Source: Candidatus Rifleibacteriota bacterium (GTDB taxonomy: Bacteria; Muiribacteriota; Ozemobacteria; Ozemobacterales; Ozemobacteraceae). Taken from it: 64,000 nt of DNA. Where the stretch lies: assembly GCA_024710355.1 (NCBI GenBank), contig JANJUX010000046.1, positions 107,262 to 171,261 on the forward strand. Direction: 5' to 3'. This document shows, piece by piece, positions 48,633 through 57,776 of this stretch. Positions within the stretch are counted from its first letter, which is position 1. Every line of letters begins with the position of its first letter. The position numbers and the translations under genes are program-made. The notes beneath the pieces are model-generated. The model searched no databases, was not told the origin of the DNA, and saw only the letters and a list, made by a program, of their open reading frames with translations.

Positions 48633-49376
48633 TTATCTGTCGTAAATCGTGCCGCTGAAAGAAACTCCGGCGGGTGAAATCGTGTAGCTTTCAAGACTGG
48701 CTTTGAATGGCAGAATCGAAAAATCCCAGACCGGGTTGAGCCATGCCAGGATCTGCTGCAGCGAATCGTCGGCCATTGGCTGGTCATTGATTTTTGCGTC
48801 GACGACTTTCAGATCGATGCGGCTGCCGCTATGTTCTGGCTTTATAACCGCAGAGAAAGGCGTTGGGCCGGTCGACAGAAACGACAGAACATTACCGGGA
48901 ATTTTTCGAAAGTCGATCTGTCCGGTAACCCTTACCTGGCCGTTTTGAAAACTGAGACTCAACGGGTCGAAGATGCGGTTTTCTTTGTTCACCCGGGCGA
49001 TTTCGCGCTCGATGATGCCTTTGATAGCGTCAGCGGTTATGGTTGCCTCAACCTCGACACCATCACCCTCAAGAAGTTTTGTCGTGTCGACTGCGCCACC
49101 GCGCATAATCGCAAATTGTGCGTCAGAAAAACCCTTGAAGGTGACACTGCCGCTCTGTACCGGGGTTTTTCTGATTGTCTTGCCGGTAAGATCAATTCGA
49201 TAGTCAGCTCCGGTCTGTTCAACTTCAGAGAATATGATTTCTCGGAATATTTTTTCGGCTTCGCGGGCAAAATGCTGTGCTTCGCGTTCGCCCAGCGGCA
49301 GAGCCTGCGACGGCGTGACAAACGCTGTGGCGACGAGAAGCAGGCACGACAGGGCTTTCAAGTAACGGTTGAACAT
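48633..49376 (-). CDS. DUF2993 (LmeA-like) secreted phospholipid-binding protein
   Basis: This 247-residue protein has a signal peptide (MFNRYLKALSCLLLVATAFVTPSQA) and a beta-rich domain of the DUF2993 type: VTFKGFSDAQFAIMRGGAVDTTKLLEGDGVEVEATITADAIKGIIEREI, LSLSFQNGQVRVTGQIDFR, DLKVVDAKINDQPM. LmeA-like proteins are periplasmic and bind phospholipids with a BPI-like fold. It heads the four-gene operon with the metallopeptidase, Trm112-like and isomerase genes. GGAGGTTCAG precedes the ATG, a good ribosome site. Confidence 0.7.
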   Translation of the reverse strand: MFNRYLKALSCLLLVATAFVTPSQALPLGEREAQHFAREAEKIFREIIFSEVEQTGADYRIDLTGKTIRKTPVQSGSVTFKGFSDAQFAIMRGGAVDTTKLLEGDGVEVEATITADAIKGIIEREIARVNKENRIFDPLSLSFQNGQVRVTGQIDFRKIPGNVLSFLSTGPTPFSAVIKPEHSGSRIDLKVVDAKINDQPMADDSLQQILAWLNPVWDFSILPFKASLESYTISPAGVSFSGTIYDR

Positions 49377-49494
49377 CTGAACCTCCTGAAGCCGCTCAGT
49401 GCGGCTATGTGGCCAGATATTCTGAAACTGTCATTTTTTCCGGCCTGCTTCAAGCATAACTTATCAGTCGGTAAAAGTTCAATCAGGTGAAAAA

Positions 49495-51813
49495 TTACGA
49501 CTTGAGAAGGCTTTCGAAGGCTGAAAGGATACCCTGCAGGAAATCCTGCAGCATGCCGACCAACTCTCTGATGCGTTCGATAGCTGCCTGTTCTGGTGCG
49601 GTTGCGGCGGCGGGATTCTCAGAATCTTTTCCTGAAGCCGGTTCCTGCCCGGTGCCGGTTTCGGCTTTGCTACCGATTGCGCTTTCTGCCTCGTTGTCGG
49701 CTGGCAAGTTTTCAGATTCTTCGGTTTTGAGGTCACTTTCATCGGTATCGCCGGCGACTTCTTCGAGTTCTTCGGCATTTGAAGCGTCTTCTGAGTCATC
49801 ATAAGATTGATCTTCTTCGGGTTCGACGCTGCTTTCGGCCGGCGTATCGGTTGGCGATTCATCAGAGTCAGAGTCGAGAACACTGTCGTCAAAGTCTGTG
49901 TCGTCGAGTTCTGACGCATCGGTATCGGGCTCTTCTGCGCCTTCGTCTTCGGCTTCTTCTTCGTTGGTGTTCTGCTTTTCTTCTTCGGAATCGCTTTCGG
50001 GTTTATCAGGGGCTTTACGTGCCTGCAGGTCGATTTTCAGGGCCGGGTGTTCGCCGGCAAAAAGGCCCGGAATACTGGTCGGTGGTATTGCCTGGCGTTC
50101 GATCGATTTGTGGGTTTTTGGGGTCCAGGCCAGCCACATCAGTTCGTTGTTAACGTAGGTGAGGCCGAGGCGTCTGAAAATATTTCCGGGCGCCATTTGA
50201 TTGGCTTTGGCATTTTGTCGTGCGTCGTTCCAGTTCAGGTCGCCGCCAATAATAACGGCCCAGCCGTCTTTGATGTCCTGGCGCCAGATTTTTTCGAGGC
50301 GACTCAGACCATCACGCGTCACTTCCCAGCGTCTTTCGGCACGCGGTTCGCCGGTTTTTTCCTGAATGACGGCATTGAGATGCAGCGAATAGACGCGGGT
50401 TTTAATGCCGGCCACCTTCGTCTGGGCGCGGGTCCACCAGCGGTCGTGGGCTATGCCGCTGCCAAGGTCGGGTGAGATTTTGCCGAAATCGTGCTTCATG
50501 ACCGGCAGGCCGTCGCGCACGACCACGACCACTTCGCGGCGGCCACGCGTTTCATTGCCGGCATTGAAGACCCTGCCTGATGCCCTGAGATGCGGGTTCA
50601 TGTCGACCGATTCACTGACAAGGGCGATGTCGGGGTCCTGGTTTTCGAGCCAGTCGCCAAAGCCGGCCCGGTTGCGATTGCCGCCCGAGTGAGCGTTGGT
50701 TATAACGATTCTGGCTTTTTTCGAGATTTTGTCGGTTTTGCTGTCGTTTTTGTCGTCTTTATCGGGTTGCAGGTCTTTATCCGTCGCGTCGGCAAAGGTT
50801 TTGATGTTGGGTCTGAATACTCTGGTGTGGCGTTTCAGGTATTTTCCTGATTTGACGTCGAGGGTTTTGACGATTGCGCCTTTTGGCGAAAGTCTTACTA
50901 CCTGCATCCACGATGCGTGAATCTGGGAGGGCGGGACATGGACGACATTAACTTTTCCGACCCGGTTACCGGGGAAATTGAAATATTTCTGTGAAGGAGT
51001 AATGTGCAGATGGCCCGAAAACCAGAGATAAACCTGCGGGTTTTTCTGCAGCAGGCGTTTGAGCTTGCCAGAGGGCTGGGCATTTGCCTGGATCGGCGGC
51101 ATGGTTCTTTTATCGCCGTAGCTGCCTTCGAGTGGGGCGTGATTGAAGATGATGGTCGGCAGTTTGCGGTTCTCACGCAGGGTCTGGCGTAGAAAATCGT
51201 AGGCATCATCTGATGGAAAAGAACAGGGGATTGCGCTCAAAGCGTCGTTCGGAAGGAAAATCAGCAGGTGTCCGCCGATTTTTCGCGAGTAGTAGAGCGA
51301 CTTGAGATTGAGTGTCTTTTTGAAGAGTTCGTGTTTTGCCTTTTTTTCAGCCGGGGTGCCGCGTTTCTTTTCGCCATCGATCAGATAGTCTTTGTAGAGA
51401 ATGTCGTGGTTGCCGGGCACGGCATAAACCGGTATTTTCGCACCCTTGAGTCCGGCCTTCAGTGTTTCATATTCGCTCCTGGTGCCGAGTTTGCTGCAAA
51501 GATCGCCGACGATGGCGAGTCCCATGATGTCTTTGAGATTGTTGACCCGGTCGACGGCCTTTCTAAGCAGCGGCAGGCTTTCGGGTTTTGCGTGCAGGTC
51601 GGCCATGATCGCCAATGTGCATGGCCGCGCATCCTGCTGATTCTTGCGTTTTGAAGTTTCGGCACGGGCGCTGTCATTGCCATCTGCATTGGCACTGCCG
51701 GAAATTGTAACTGTGTTTTTACTGTTGAAAGGAGTGACGGCGTTCGCCGGTAACAGGCAGAGGATTGTCAGAAAAACCAGACAGAACCAGGTCACTTTGC
51801 GAAGGCTGCTCAT
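49495..51813 (-). CDS. Secreted fusion of calcineurin-like phosphoesterase and EEP nuclease/phosphatase domains
   Basis: This is a 772-residue protein. A signal peptide (VTWFCLVFLTILCLLPANA) is followed by a calcineurin-like metallophosphoesterase (about residues 60-330) with LAIMADLHAKP, AIVGDLCSKLG, VPGNHDILYKD, IIFNHAPL and WFSGHLHI. A second domain (about 365-590) is of the endonuclease/exonuclease/phosphatase fold: ITNAHSGGN, PDIALVSESVD, VYSLHLNAV and VIIGGDLNWND. Residues 600-735 form a very acidic, Asp/Glu/Ser-rich linker. A final amphipathic helix (IERIRELVGMLQDFLQGILSAFESLL) closes it. Both domains look catalytically complete and both cleave phosphoesters. The substrate is unknown; extracellular nucleic acids or phospholipids are possibilities. 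Confidence 0.8.
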   Translation of the reverse strand: MSSLRKVTWFCLVFLTILCLLPANAVTPFNSKNTVTISGSANADGNDSARAETSKRKNQQDARPCTLAIMADLHAKPESLPLLRKAVDRVNNLKDIMGLAIVGDLCSKLGTRSEYETLKAGLKGAKIPVYAVPGNHDILYKDYLIDGEKKRGTPAEKKAKHELFKKTLNLKSLYYSRKIGGHLLIFLPNDALSAIPCSFPSDDAYDFLRQTLRENRKLPTIIFNHAPLEGSYGDKRTMPPIQANAQPSGKLKRLLQKNPQVYLWFSGHLHITPSQKYFNFPGNRVGKVNVVHVPPSQIHASWMQVVRLSPKGAIVKTLDVKSGKYLKRHTRVFRPNIKTFADATDKDLQPDKDDKNDSKTDKISKKARIVITNAHSGGNRNRAGFGDWLENQDPDIALVSESVDMNPHLRASGRVFNAGNETRGRREVVVVVRDGLPVMKHDFGKISPDLGSGIAHDRWWTRAQTKVAGIKTRVYSLHLNAVIQEKTGEPRAERRWEVTRDGLSRLEKIWRQDIKDGWAVIIGGDLNWNDARQNAKANQMAPGNIFRRLGLTYVNNELMWLAWTPKTHKSIERQAIPPTSIPGLFAGEHPALKIDLQARKAPDKPESDSEEEKQNTNEEEAEDEGAEEPDTDASELDDTDFDDSVLDSDSDESPTDTPAESSVEPEEDQSYDDSEDASNAEELEEVAGDTDESDLKTEESENLPADNEAESAIGSKAETGTGQEPASGKDSENPAAATAPEQAAIERIRELVGMLQDFLQGILSAFESLLKS

Positions 51814-51908
51814 AGATTCACTCCATCTGTAAAATCATGTTTAATCATACCTGATTATTTGCCCGAAAGTTTTCTGTGATCTTGAGCCAACGTGATTTTT
51901 TAAAACTG

Positions 51909-51937
51909 TTGCCTGTGCTTTAAGTTTCTGGTATTAT
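51909..51937 (+). promoter_or_regulatory. Promoter of the tRNA-Leu/tRNA-Gly unit
   Basis: TTGCCT (51909-51914), 17 bp spacer, TATTAT (51932-51937). The tRNA-Leu gene begins 20 bp downstream. Confidence 0.7.
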
Positions 51938-51956
51938 TGGCTGCGTTGACCCTTGA

Positions 51957-52038
51957 GCGAGGGTGGCGAAACTGGCAGACGCGCCAGACTTAGGATCTGG
52001 TGGTTAACACCGTGCGGGTTCAAGTCCCGCCCTTCGCA
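51957..52038 (+). tRNA. tRNA-Leu (anticodon UAG)
   Basis: An 82 nt cloverleaf with acceptor stem GCGAGGG / CCTTCGC, anticodon loop CTTAGGA between CCAGA and TCTGG, giving anticodon TAG. It has the long variable arm of a class II tRNA (TGGTTAACACCGT) and T-loop GGTTCAAGTCC. Discriminator A at 52038. The 3' CCA is not encoded. Confidence 0.95.
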
Positions 52039-52069
52039 TTCGCGTCAGCCGGAGTCAGCCGCAAACTCT

Positions 52070-52141
52070 GCGGGAGTAACTCAATGGTAGAGTCTCTGCC
52101 TTCCAAGCAGATGGTCGCGGGTTCAAGTCCCGTCTCCCGCT
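52070..52141 (+). tRNA. tRNA-Gly (anticodon UCC)
   Basis: A 72 nt cloverleaf with acceptor stem GCGGGAG / CTCCCGC, anticodon loop CTTCCAA between TCTGC and GCAGA, giving anticodon TCC, and T-loop GGTTCAAGTCC. Discriminator T at 52141; CCA is not encoded. It is 31 bp after tRNA-Leu and shares its promoter and terminator. Confidence 0.95.
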
Positions 52142-52150
52142 CCGAATTGT

Positions 52151-52186
52151 AAAAGAGCCGAAAATTTCGGCTCTTTTCTTTTTTTG
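52151..52186 (+). terminator. Terminator of the tRNA unit
   Basis: AAAAGAGCCGAAA pairs with the following TTTCGGCTCTTTT, then CTTTTTTTG. Confidence 0.85.
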
Positions 52187-52253
52187 TGGCGAAAGCCCCT
52201 GAAAATGTACGAAACCGACAAAACGGCCCCGGTTTTTTGCGGGGCAGGGCGTC

Positions 52254-52282
52254 TTTACTTTAGGGTCTGACTCCATTATAAT
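52254..52282 (+). promoter_or_regulatory. Promoter of the tig-clpP-clpX operon
   Basis: TTTACT (52254-52259), 17 bp spacer, perfect TATAAT (52277-52282). The leader would be about 110 nt long before the tig start at 52401. Confidence 0.6.
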
Positions 52283-52400
52283 GATACATCCAATCCGTGC
52301 CCCTGCCGGCGGATGCTTTTCTGGCATTGAGTTCTTTATGCCGGGCGGGTTTCGTGTATGGGTAGTCTGTCGAAATTCTCTCCACAAGGAGTTATTGTAT

Positions 52401-53735
52401 ATGTTAAAGACACAAGTTCAGGAACTGGAAGCTAACAAAGTCGCATTGACCGTCGAAGTTGAAAAGGAAAAAGTCAATGCTGCCTATGCCAGCTTTTACA
52501 ATCGCGCCGCCCGCTCTGTGAAGATTCCGGGCTTCCGCCAGGGCAAGATTCCGAAAGCTGTTCTGGTTAAATTTATTGGTGCCGATTCCGTTCGAGAACA
52601 GATCGAAGAAGAACTCGTCCAGGAAGTATATCCGCAGGCAATCAGAGAAACCAAGCTGCACCCGGTAAGCCGCTTTGAGCTTGAGGAATCAAACCTGCAG
52701 GAAAATGCTCCATTCACCTTCAAGGCTGTTTTTGAAGTCAGGCCGAAACTGGGTGAATTCAACTATAAGGGCTACACCGCTCAGGTTCAGCGAGAAATCG
52801 TCGATGACGAAAGCGTTAAAAAAGTTCTCAATCAGGTGCGCGAACAGCAGAGCAAGACTGAAACCGTCGAAAACGGCACTCTGTCAGTCGGCGATTATTT
52901 CTCGGCCAAAGTTCAGGTTGCCAGCGAAGGCAATGTCGATGAAGAACTTTCTGATGAAAAAGCAGCCCACAAACTGATGGAAGACGACAAGCTTTTCTCA
53001 CCGGCCATTGGCATGAAGGTCGGCGAAACCCGCACCTGGCAGCACAAGGTTGAAGGCGAAAGCGAAGCCAATTCGAAATACTTTGGCAAAACTCTCGACT
53101 ACACCGTTACTCTCAACCGCATTTCCCGCCCGACTCTGCCTGAATTGAACGACGAATTTGCCAAAACCCTTGGTGAATTCGAAAACCTGGCTGCCCTTGA
53201 AACCAAGGTTAAAGAAGACCTCGAAGAACGCGCAAAATATGACGCCGAAGAACGTGCTTTTGAAGAAGTTCTTGGCCAGATCATCAAGGATTATCAGTTC
53301 GATGTTCCTGAAGCTATGGTTCAGAGCACTATCGATTTTTTCATTCAGGGCCTCGATCGCCGCTGGAGACAGTTTGGCACCACCATTCAGGATTATCTGC
53401 GCAACAGCGGCAAAGACGTGAATGAATTCCGTGAAACTTTCCGCGAAAGAGCCGTGCGCCAGACCAAGACCATGCTGCTTCTCGATTCAATCGGCGACCG
53501 TGAAAAAATCGAAGTCACCGACGCTGAATATCGCGAAGAAATTGAAAAGCGCGCCAAAGAATACAACATGCCGGTTGAAAAGCTGCTTCACACCCTTGCA
53601 GAAAACGATGGCGAAGAAAATGTCAGGTTTTCGCTCCGAAGCCAAAAAATTCGTGAATTTATGCTAAAAAATAACCAGATTAATTACGATATGGTTAAAG
53701 AAGCCGATTTTAACAAGGGGGAAACTGAAGCGTGA
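52401..53735 (+). CDS. tig: Trigger factor
   Basis: This 444-residue ribosome-associated chaperone has the N-terminal ribosome-docking domain with the signature GFRQGKIPK (about residues 42-51), a peptidyl-prolyl isomerase domain (about 155-245) and the helical C-terminal chaperone arms. It holds nascent chains as they leave the ribosome. The ATG at 52401 lies 9 bp after AAGGAG. The longer frame to 52281 runs through the promoter. The middle domain (VENGTLSVGDYFSAKVQVASEGN) is divergent from the FKBP type, so isomerase activity is not assured. The end overlaps clpP by 4 bp, and tig-clpP-clpX is a conserved arrangement. Confidence 0.96.
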   Translation: MLKTQVQELEANKVALTVEVEKEKVNAAYASFYNRAARSVKIPGFRQGKIPKAVLVKFIGADSVREQIEEELVQEVYPQAIRETKLHPVSRFELEESNLQENAPFTFKAVFEVRPKLGEFNYKGYTAQVQREIVDDESVKKVLNQVREQQSKTETVENGTLSVGDYFSAKVQVASEGNVDEELSDEKAAHKLMEDDKLFSPAIGMKVGETRTWQHKVEGESEANSKYFGKTLDYTVTLNRISRPTLPELNDEFAKTLGEFENLAALETKVKEDLEERAKYDAEERAFEEVLGQIIKDYQFDVPEAMVQSTIDFFIQGLDRRWRQFGTTIQDYLRNSGKDVNEFRETFRERAVRQTKTMLLLDSIGDREKIEVTDAEYREEIEKRAKEYNMPVEKLLHTLAENDGEENVRFSLRSQKIREFMLKNNQINYDMVKEADFNKGETEA

Positions 53736-54340
53736 CTCTCGTCCCAATAGTAATTGAACAAAGCAGCCGTGGGGAACGGGCTTTTGACATCTATTCACGC
53801 CTTCTCAAAGATAGGATTATCTTTCTCGGCGGCGGAATCGATGACGGAATGGCCGATCTGGTCGTAGCTCAGCTTCTTTTCCTTGAATCAGAAGATCCCG
53901 AAAAGGATATTTCGATTTATATCAACAGCCCGGGTGGCGTAGTAACCGCCGGTATGGCCATTTACGATACCATGCAGTATATCAAACCCGATGTCAGCAC
54001 TATCTGTATCGGCCAGGCCGCCAGCATGGGCGCACTGCTTCTCGCTGCAGGCGCAAAAGGCAAACGCTACGCCCTTCCCAATTCACGTATCATGATTCAT
54101 CAGCCTCTCGGTGGGGCACAGGGTCAGGCCAGCGATATCGAAATTCAGGCTCAGGAAATCCTGAGAATGAAAGATATGCTCAATGACATTCTGGCGAATC
54201 ACACCGGTCAGCCTCTGAAACGCATCAAAAAAGATACTGACCGCGATTTCTTCATGTCTTCGAAAGAAGCTAAGGAATATGGCCTGATCGACGAAGTAGT
54301 TCAGCGTAAAGTTGTTGCAGCAAAACCCAACGAGGAGTAA
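53732..54340 (+). CDS. clpP: ATP-dependent Clp protease proteolytic subunit
   Basis: This 202-residue protein starts at GTG, overlapping the tig stop codon (GTGA). The serine protease triad is complete: Ser98 (GQAASMGA), His123 (MIHQPLGG) and Asp172 (KDTDRDFF). It forms the double heptameric chamber that degrades proteins fed by ClpX, the next gene. The N-terminal MTLVPIVIEQ segment corresponds to the propeptide and axial-loop region. Confidence 0.97.
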   Translation: MTLVPIVIEQSSRGERAFDIYSRLLKDRIIFLGGGIDDGMADLVVAQLLFLESEDPEKDISIYINSPGGVVTAGMAIYDTMQYIKPDVSTICIGQAASMGALLLAAGAKGKRYALPNSRIMIHQPLGGAQGQASDIEIQAQEILRMKDMLNDILANHTGQPLKRIKKDTDRDFFMSSKEAKEYGLIDEVVQRKVVAAKPNEE

Positions 54341-54342
54341 GC

Positions 54343-55584
54343 ATGCTTTCTAAGACCCCTCAGTTCCGTTGTTCTTTCTGCGGAAAGAGTCAGGATCAGG
54401 TTCGCAAGTTGATTGCCGGGCCTGAGGTCTACATTTGCGACGAGTGCATCGGCCTTTGTAACGAGATCATTCTCGAAGAACTCGATGATGATGGCCCTCT
54501 GGTTATGCAGAATGCACTCAAGCCCAAGGAAATCGCCAGGGTTCTCGACCAGTATGTAATTGGTCAGGAACAGGCGAAGAAGATTCTCTCGGTAGCGGTT
54601 TATAATCACTACAAGCGAATCACCCTTGAGGAATCACGTCGCGACGATGTCGAAGTGCAGAAGTCAAATGTGCTTCTCATCGGGCCGACCGGCTCTGGAA
54701 AAACTCACATTGCACAGACGCTTGCGAAGTTGTTGAATGTTCCGTTCTGCATTGCCGATGCCACGACTCTTACTGAGGCAGGCTATGTCGGCGATGACGT
54801 CGAGAGCATTCTTCTTAATCTGCTGCGGGCTGCTGACTATGATGTGCAGAGAGCTGAACGGGGTATCGTCTACATCGACGAAATCGACAAGATCGCCCGC
54901 AAGAGTGAGAATGTCTCGATTACCCGCGATGTTTCGGGCGAAGGGGTGCAGCAGGCACTGTTGAAGCTGCTCGAGGGTAAGGTTGCACACGTGCCGCCGC
55001 AGGGCGGTCGCAAGCATCCGCATCAGGATTATATTCAGCTCAATACCAAGAACATTCTCTTCCTGCTTGGCGGGGCTTTCGAGGGTGTTGAAAAGCTTAT
55101 CGAAGCACGCTCTTCGACCAAGACCATGGGTTTTGGCTCAACTCCGGTTCTCAAGAGCGAGCGCCGGGTAGGTGAGTTACTGAAGGATGTCATGCCCGAA
55201 GATCTGTTGAGATTTGGTCTGATTCCTGAGTTTATCGGTCGCGTGCCGGTGATCGCAACCTTCAACAACCTCGGTGTCGATGATCTGGTGAAGATTCTTA
55301 CGGATCCCAAAGACGCGCTGATCAAGCAGTATGCCAGGCTTCTGCGCATGGAAGGCGTCGATCTCGAAGTGACGCCGAAGGCTCTGCAGGCCATCGCCCG
55401 CAACGCCATTCAGCAGAATACCGGTGCCCGCGGTCTGCGCCGCATCATTGAAGATCTGATGCTCGATCTGATGTATGATATACCTTCTGATAATAATATC
55501 AGTAAAGTGATAATACATGAGCGCTGCGTCGAGAAGAAAGAACCTTACCAGATTCTCTATAAAGTCGAGAGCCAGATTGCCTGA
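54343..55584 (+). CDS. clpX: ATP-dependent Clp protease ATP-binding subunit ClpX
   Basis: This 413-residue protein has the N-terminal zinc-binding domain (Cys10-x2-Cys13 and Cys32-x2-Cys35), Walker A GPTGSGKT (114-121), Walker B IVYIDEIDKI, a YVGDDVES pore-region motif, sensor residues and the ClpP-binding LGG-F loop region (FLLGGAFEGVE is nearby; the IGF loop is around LIPEFIGRVP). It unfolds tagged substrates and feeds ClpP. It starts 3 bp after the clpP stop codon with GGAGTAAGC as ribosome site. Confidence 0.97.
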   Translation: MLSKTPQFRCSFCGKSQDQVRKLIAGPEVYICDECIGLCNEIILEELDDDGPLVMQNALKPKEIARVLDQYVIGQEQAKKILSVAVYNHYKRITLEESRRDDVEVQKSNVLLIGPTGSGKTHIAQTLAKLLNVPFCIADATTLTEAGYVGDDVESILLNLLRAADYDVQRAERGIVYIDEIDKIARKSENVSITRDVSGEGVQQALLKLLEGKVAHVPPQGGRKHPHQDYIQLNTKNILFLLGGAFEGVEKLIEARSSTKTMGFGSTPVLKSERRVGELLKDVMPEDLLRFGLIPEFIGRVPVIATFNNLGVDDLVKILTDPKDALIKQYARLLRMEGVDLEVTPKALQAIARNAIQQNTGARGLRRIIEDLMLDLMYDIPSDNNISKVIIHERCVEKKEPYQILYKVESQIA

Positions 55585-55928
55585 TCGGCATGATTATCAT
55601 TAATTTGATAATTAGTTGTGATTTGGTTCACAGACGCCAGGGTGTCGGGTAGTTAAGTTCGAAGACTGCGAAGTCTGAAAAGAAATAAAAATCGCTCCTC
55701 CATAACGGAGGGGCGATTTTTTCGTTGCAGGCAATGCAATAACGGCGGGTATTATGAAGCGATAGTCTTGTCTGCAATATCTAACCTTCTGTCGCCGGCG
55801 CCGCAGTCGGGTTATAAGCTCAGATAAGGCATGGGAGGTTTGTAGTGCTGAAAATCCCTTATCGTTGAATTTAGGAATATTCTGGTTGTTTGTGTTAGCA
55901 TTTTTCGAAGTTCAAAACGGGAGAAAAG
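55585..55928 (+). other. Intergenic region between clpX and mtnP
   Basis: 344 bp without a gene. It begins with a short inverted repeat (TTATCATTAATTTGATAA near 55596), contains the clpX terminator at 55687-55722, and ends with the AT-rich upstream region of mtnP. I see no further supportable feature. Confidence 0.6.
55687..55722 (+). terminator. Terminator of the tig-clpP-clpX operon
   Basis: AAAATCGCTCCTCC pairs with GGAGGGGCGATTTT across an ATAAC loop (one G-T or bulged pair), followed by TTTTTT. Confidence 0.85.
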
Positions 55929-56744
55929 ATGATGCGTAACAAGCACAGGGCCGACATTGGTATTTTCAGCGGCAGCGGTATGTATGAACTGGCCGCCGAC
56001 AAGATCGAAAAGGCAAAAATCAGTACGCCGTACGGGCAGCCGAGCGATATTATCGATATCTGCACGATTGGTGACAAAAAGGTCGCTTTTCTACCAAGAC
56101 ATGGCCGGCAGCATACGATTCCGCCACACCAGATCAATTATCGAGCCAATCTCTGGGCAATGAAAGAACTCGGTGTGTCACGCATCATTTCGCCCTGCGC
56201 AGTTGGCTCTCTGCAGCCAGATATTCAGCCCGGGCATTTTGTGGTGAGTGATCAGTTCGTCGATCGAACCAATGGTCGCAAAGATACCTTTGCCGATGGT
56301 CCTGACGTCATGCATATCTCCGCTGCCGAGCCATATTGTCCCGAGCTGCGTGAACTTGCGATTGCAGCACTGAAGGCTGAAGGAGCCACCGTTCACACCG
56401 AAGGAACCATCGTAGTGATCAACGGGCCAAGATTTTCAAGCAAGGCCGAAAGCAGATGGTTCACCCAGATGGGCTGGCATACGGTTAACATGACTCAGTA
56501 TCCAGAAGTCGTGCTTGCCCAGGAGCTCGGCATCTGCATCGTGAACGTCGCTATGATCACTGATTATGATGCCGGCCTGGTCGGCAATGTGCCTGAAGTG
56601 ACCACGAAAGAAGTGGTTAGAATGTTTCAGCAGAGTGTTGGTCAGCTGCATAAGGTTTTGATCAGGCTGGTTAATATGATTCCGGCCGATCGCGGCCAAA
56701 AATGCCGTTGCCCGCATAAACCCGACGAGGCCTACTTCTTCTGA
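55929..56744 (+). CDS. mtnP: S-methyl-5'-thioadenosine phosphorylase (purine nucleoside phosphorylase family)
   Basis: This 271-residue protein belongs to the MTAP branch of the nucleoside phosphorylase superfamily: ADIGIFSGSGMYEL, PYGQPSDII, VAFLPRHGRQHTIPPHQINYRANLWAMKELGV, NGPRFSSKAESRWFTQMGWHTVNMTQYPEVVLAQELGICIVNVAMITDYDAG. The Met-Thr in NMTQYPE and the Ser/Thr at the phosphate site fit MTAP or its 5'-deoxyadenosine/inosine-acting relatives. It releases adenine and methylthioribose-1-phosphate in methionine salvage. GGGAGAAAAG precedes ATG 55929. The gene faces a PfkB kinase across a shared terminator. Confidence 0.88.
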   Translation: MMRNKHRADIGIFSGSGMYELAADKIEKAKISTPYGQPSDIIDICTIGDKKVAFLPRHGRQHTIPPHQINYRANLWAMKELGVSRIISPCAVGSLQPDIQPGHFVVSDQFVDRTNGRKDTFADGPDVMHISAAEPYCPELRELAIAALKAEGATVHTEGTIVVINGPRFSSKAESRWFTQMGWHTVNMTQYPEVVLAQELGICIVNVAMITDYDAGLVGNVPEVTTKEVVRMFQQSVGQLHKVLIRLVNMIPADRGQKCRCPHKPDEAYFF

Positions 56745-56785
56745 CCGGGCTCAGCGTGCTGAATCCTTACGAATCCGGTAAAAAA

Positions 56786-56815
56786 CGCAGGGGTTCAGCA
56801 TGCTGAACCCCTGCG
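56786..56815. terminator. Bidirectional terminator, perfect 30 bp palindrome
   Basis: A perfect palindrome: CGCAGGGGTTCAGCA followed at once by its exact inverse complement. It is flanked by AAAAA on the left, giving TTTTT for the minus-strand kinase message, and by ATATTTC on the right for mtnP. A degenerate half copy (CTCAGCGTGCTGAATCC) lies just upstream at about 56750. Confidence 0.8.
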
Positions 56816-56839
56816 ATATTTCTGGCGCCGGTCGAAAAA

Positions 56840-57751
56840 TCAGTCGATGGTAACCATTGCCTTGAGCGCTTCGAAACGTTCTTCGATCAGTTCTGGCTTG
56901 AGGCCTTTGTAAGAATCGAGGCTGAAATTTTCGACGGTGATCGAACCCATGGCGCTGCCGTAGAGCATGCTGGTTCTGAAGCCGTTTTCAGTATAGTTGC
57001 CGTGGCGTGCCAGACTGCCCATGAAGCCGCCGGCAAATGAGTCGCCGGCTCCGGTCGGGTCGGTGATATCGAGGCACGGGAACGCCGGAGTAAAGAAGCG
57101 GCTGTCTTTTGTGGCAGTCATGGCGCCGAGTTCGCCCAGTTTAACGATGATGCGTTTCGGGCCCATGGTCAGAAGCTTTGCTACGGCCGGGGCGAATTTT
57201 TTCTCACCAGCCAGCATCAAGGCTTCCTGGAAATTGATGAACAGAATGTCGATTTTTTTGATCGCCTGCTTAAGAAGATCGGGAGTGGTGTTGATCCAGA
57301 GGTTCATCGTGTCGAGTGCGATGATTTTCGGTTTGTTGACCTTTTCGATGACTTTCAGCTGCAGTGCGGGGTGAATGTTGCCGAGAAAAACCAGCTCGGC
57401 GTTGCGGTATGCTTCGGGCAGCTGCGGGTCGAAAGATTCGAATACGTTCAGGCGGGTGTCATGGGTAGTGGCATCGCCGAAGTCTTCACCATAGCTGCCG
57501 GCCCAGTGAAAGGTTTCGCCATCTTTTTTGCGGTCGAAGCCGGCGAGGTCGACGCCGTGGTCTTTTAGAAAACTGACGTGTGCATCTTCAAAATCCTTGC
57601 CGGCGACGCCCACCAGACCAACTTTGGTAAAATAGCTGGCAACGGTCGAAAAATAGATGGCCGAGCCACCGAGAGCTCTCTCGCGTTTGCCTTTAGGGGT
57701 CTGCAGTGAATCATAGGCGATAGAACCAACAACGATCATTTTAACGCTCAT
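56840..57751 (-). CDS. PfkB-family carbohydrate/nucleoside kinase
   Basis: This 303-residue protein has both PfkB signatures: the N-terminal ALGGSAIYFSTVASYFTKVGLVGVAGKD and the C-terminal DITDPTGAGDSFAGGF, with the catalytic Asp in GAGD. INFQEALMLAG and RIIVKLGELGAM are the expected core strands. The family phosphorylates sugars and nucleosides. The substrate is not told by motifs, although a nucleoside or ribose role would fit the adjacent mtnP gene. ATG 57751 follows GGAGGAAATA, which rules out the longer frame to 57841. Confidence 0.87.
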   Translation of the reverse strand: MSVKMIVVGSIAYDSLQTPKGKRERALGGSAIYFSTVASYFTKVGLVGVAGKDFEDAHVSFLKDHGVDLAGFDRKKDGETFHWAGSYGEDFGDATTHDTRLNVFESFDPQLPEAYRNAELVFLGNIHPALQLKVIEKVNKPKIIALDTMNLWINTTPDLLKQAIKKIDILFINFQEALMLAGEKKFAPAVAKLLTMGPKRIIVKLGELGAMTATKDSRFFTPAFPCLDITDPTGAGDSFAGGFMGSLARHGNYTENGFRTSMLYGSAMGSITVENFSLDSYKGLKPELIEERFEALKAMVTID

Positions 57752-57776
57752 TATTTCCTCCGGAAAATTTTTTCGG

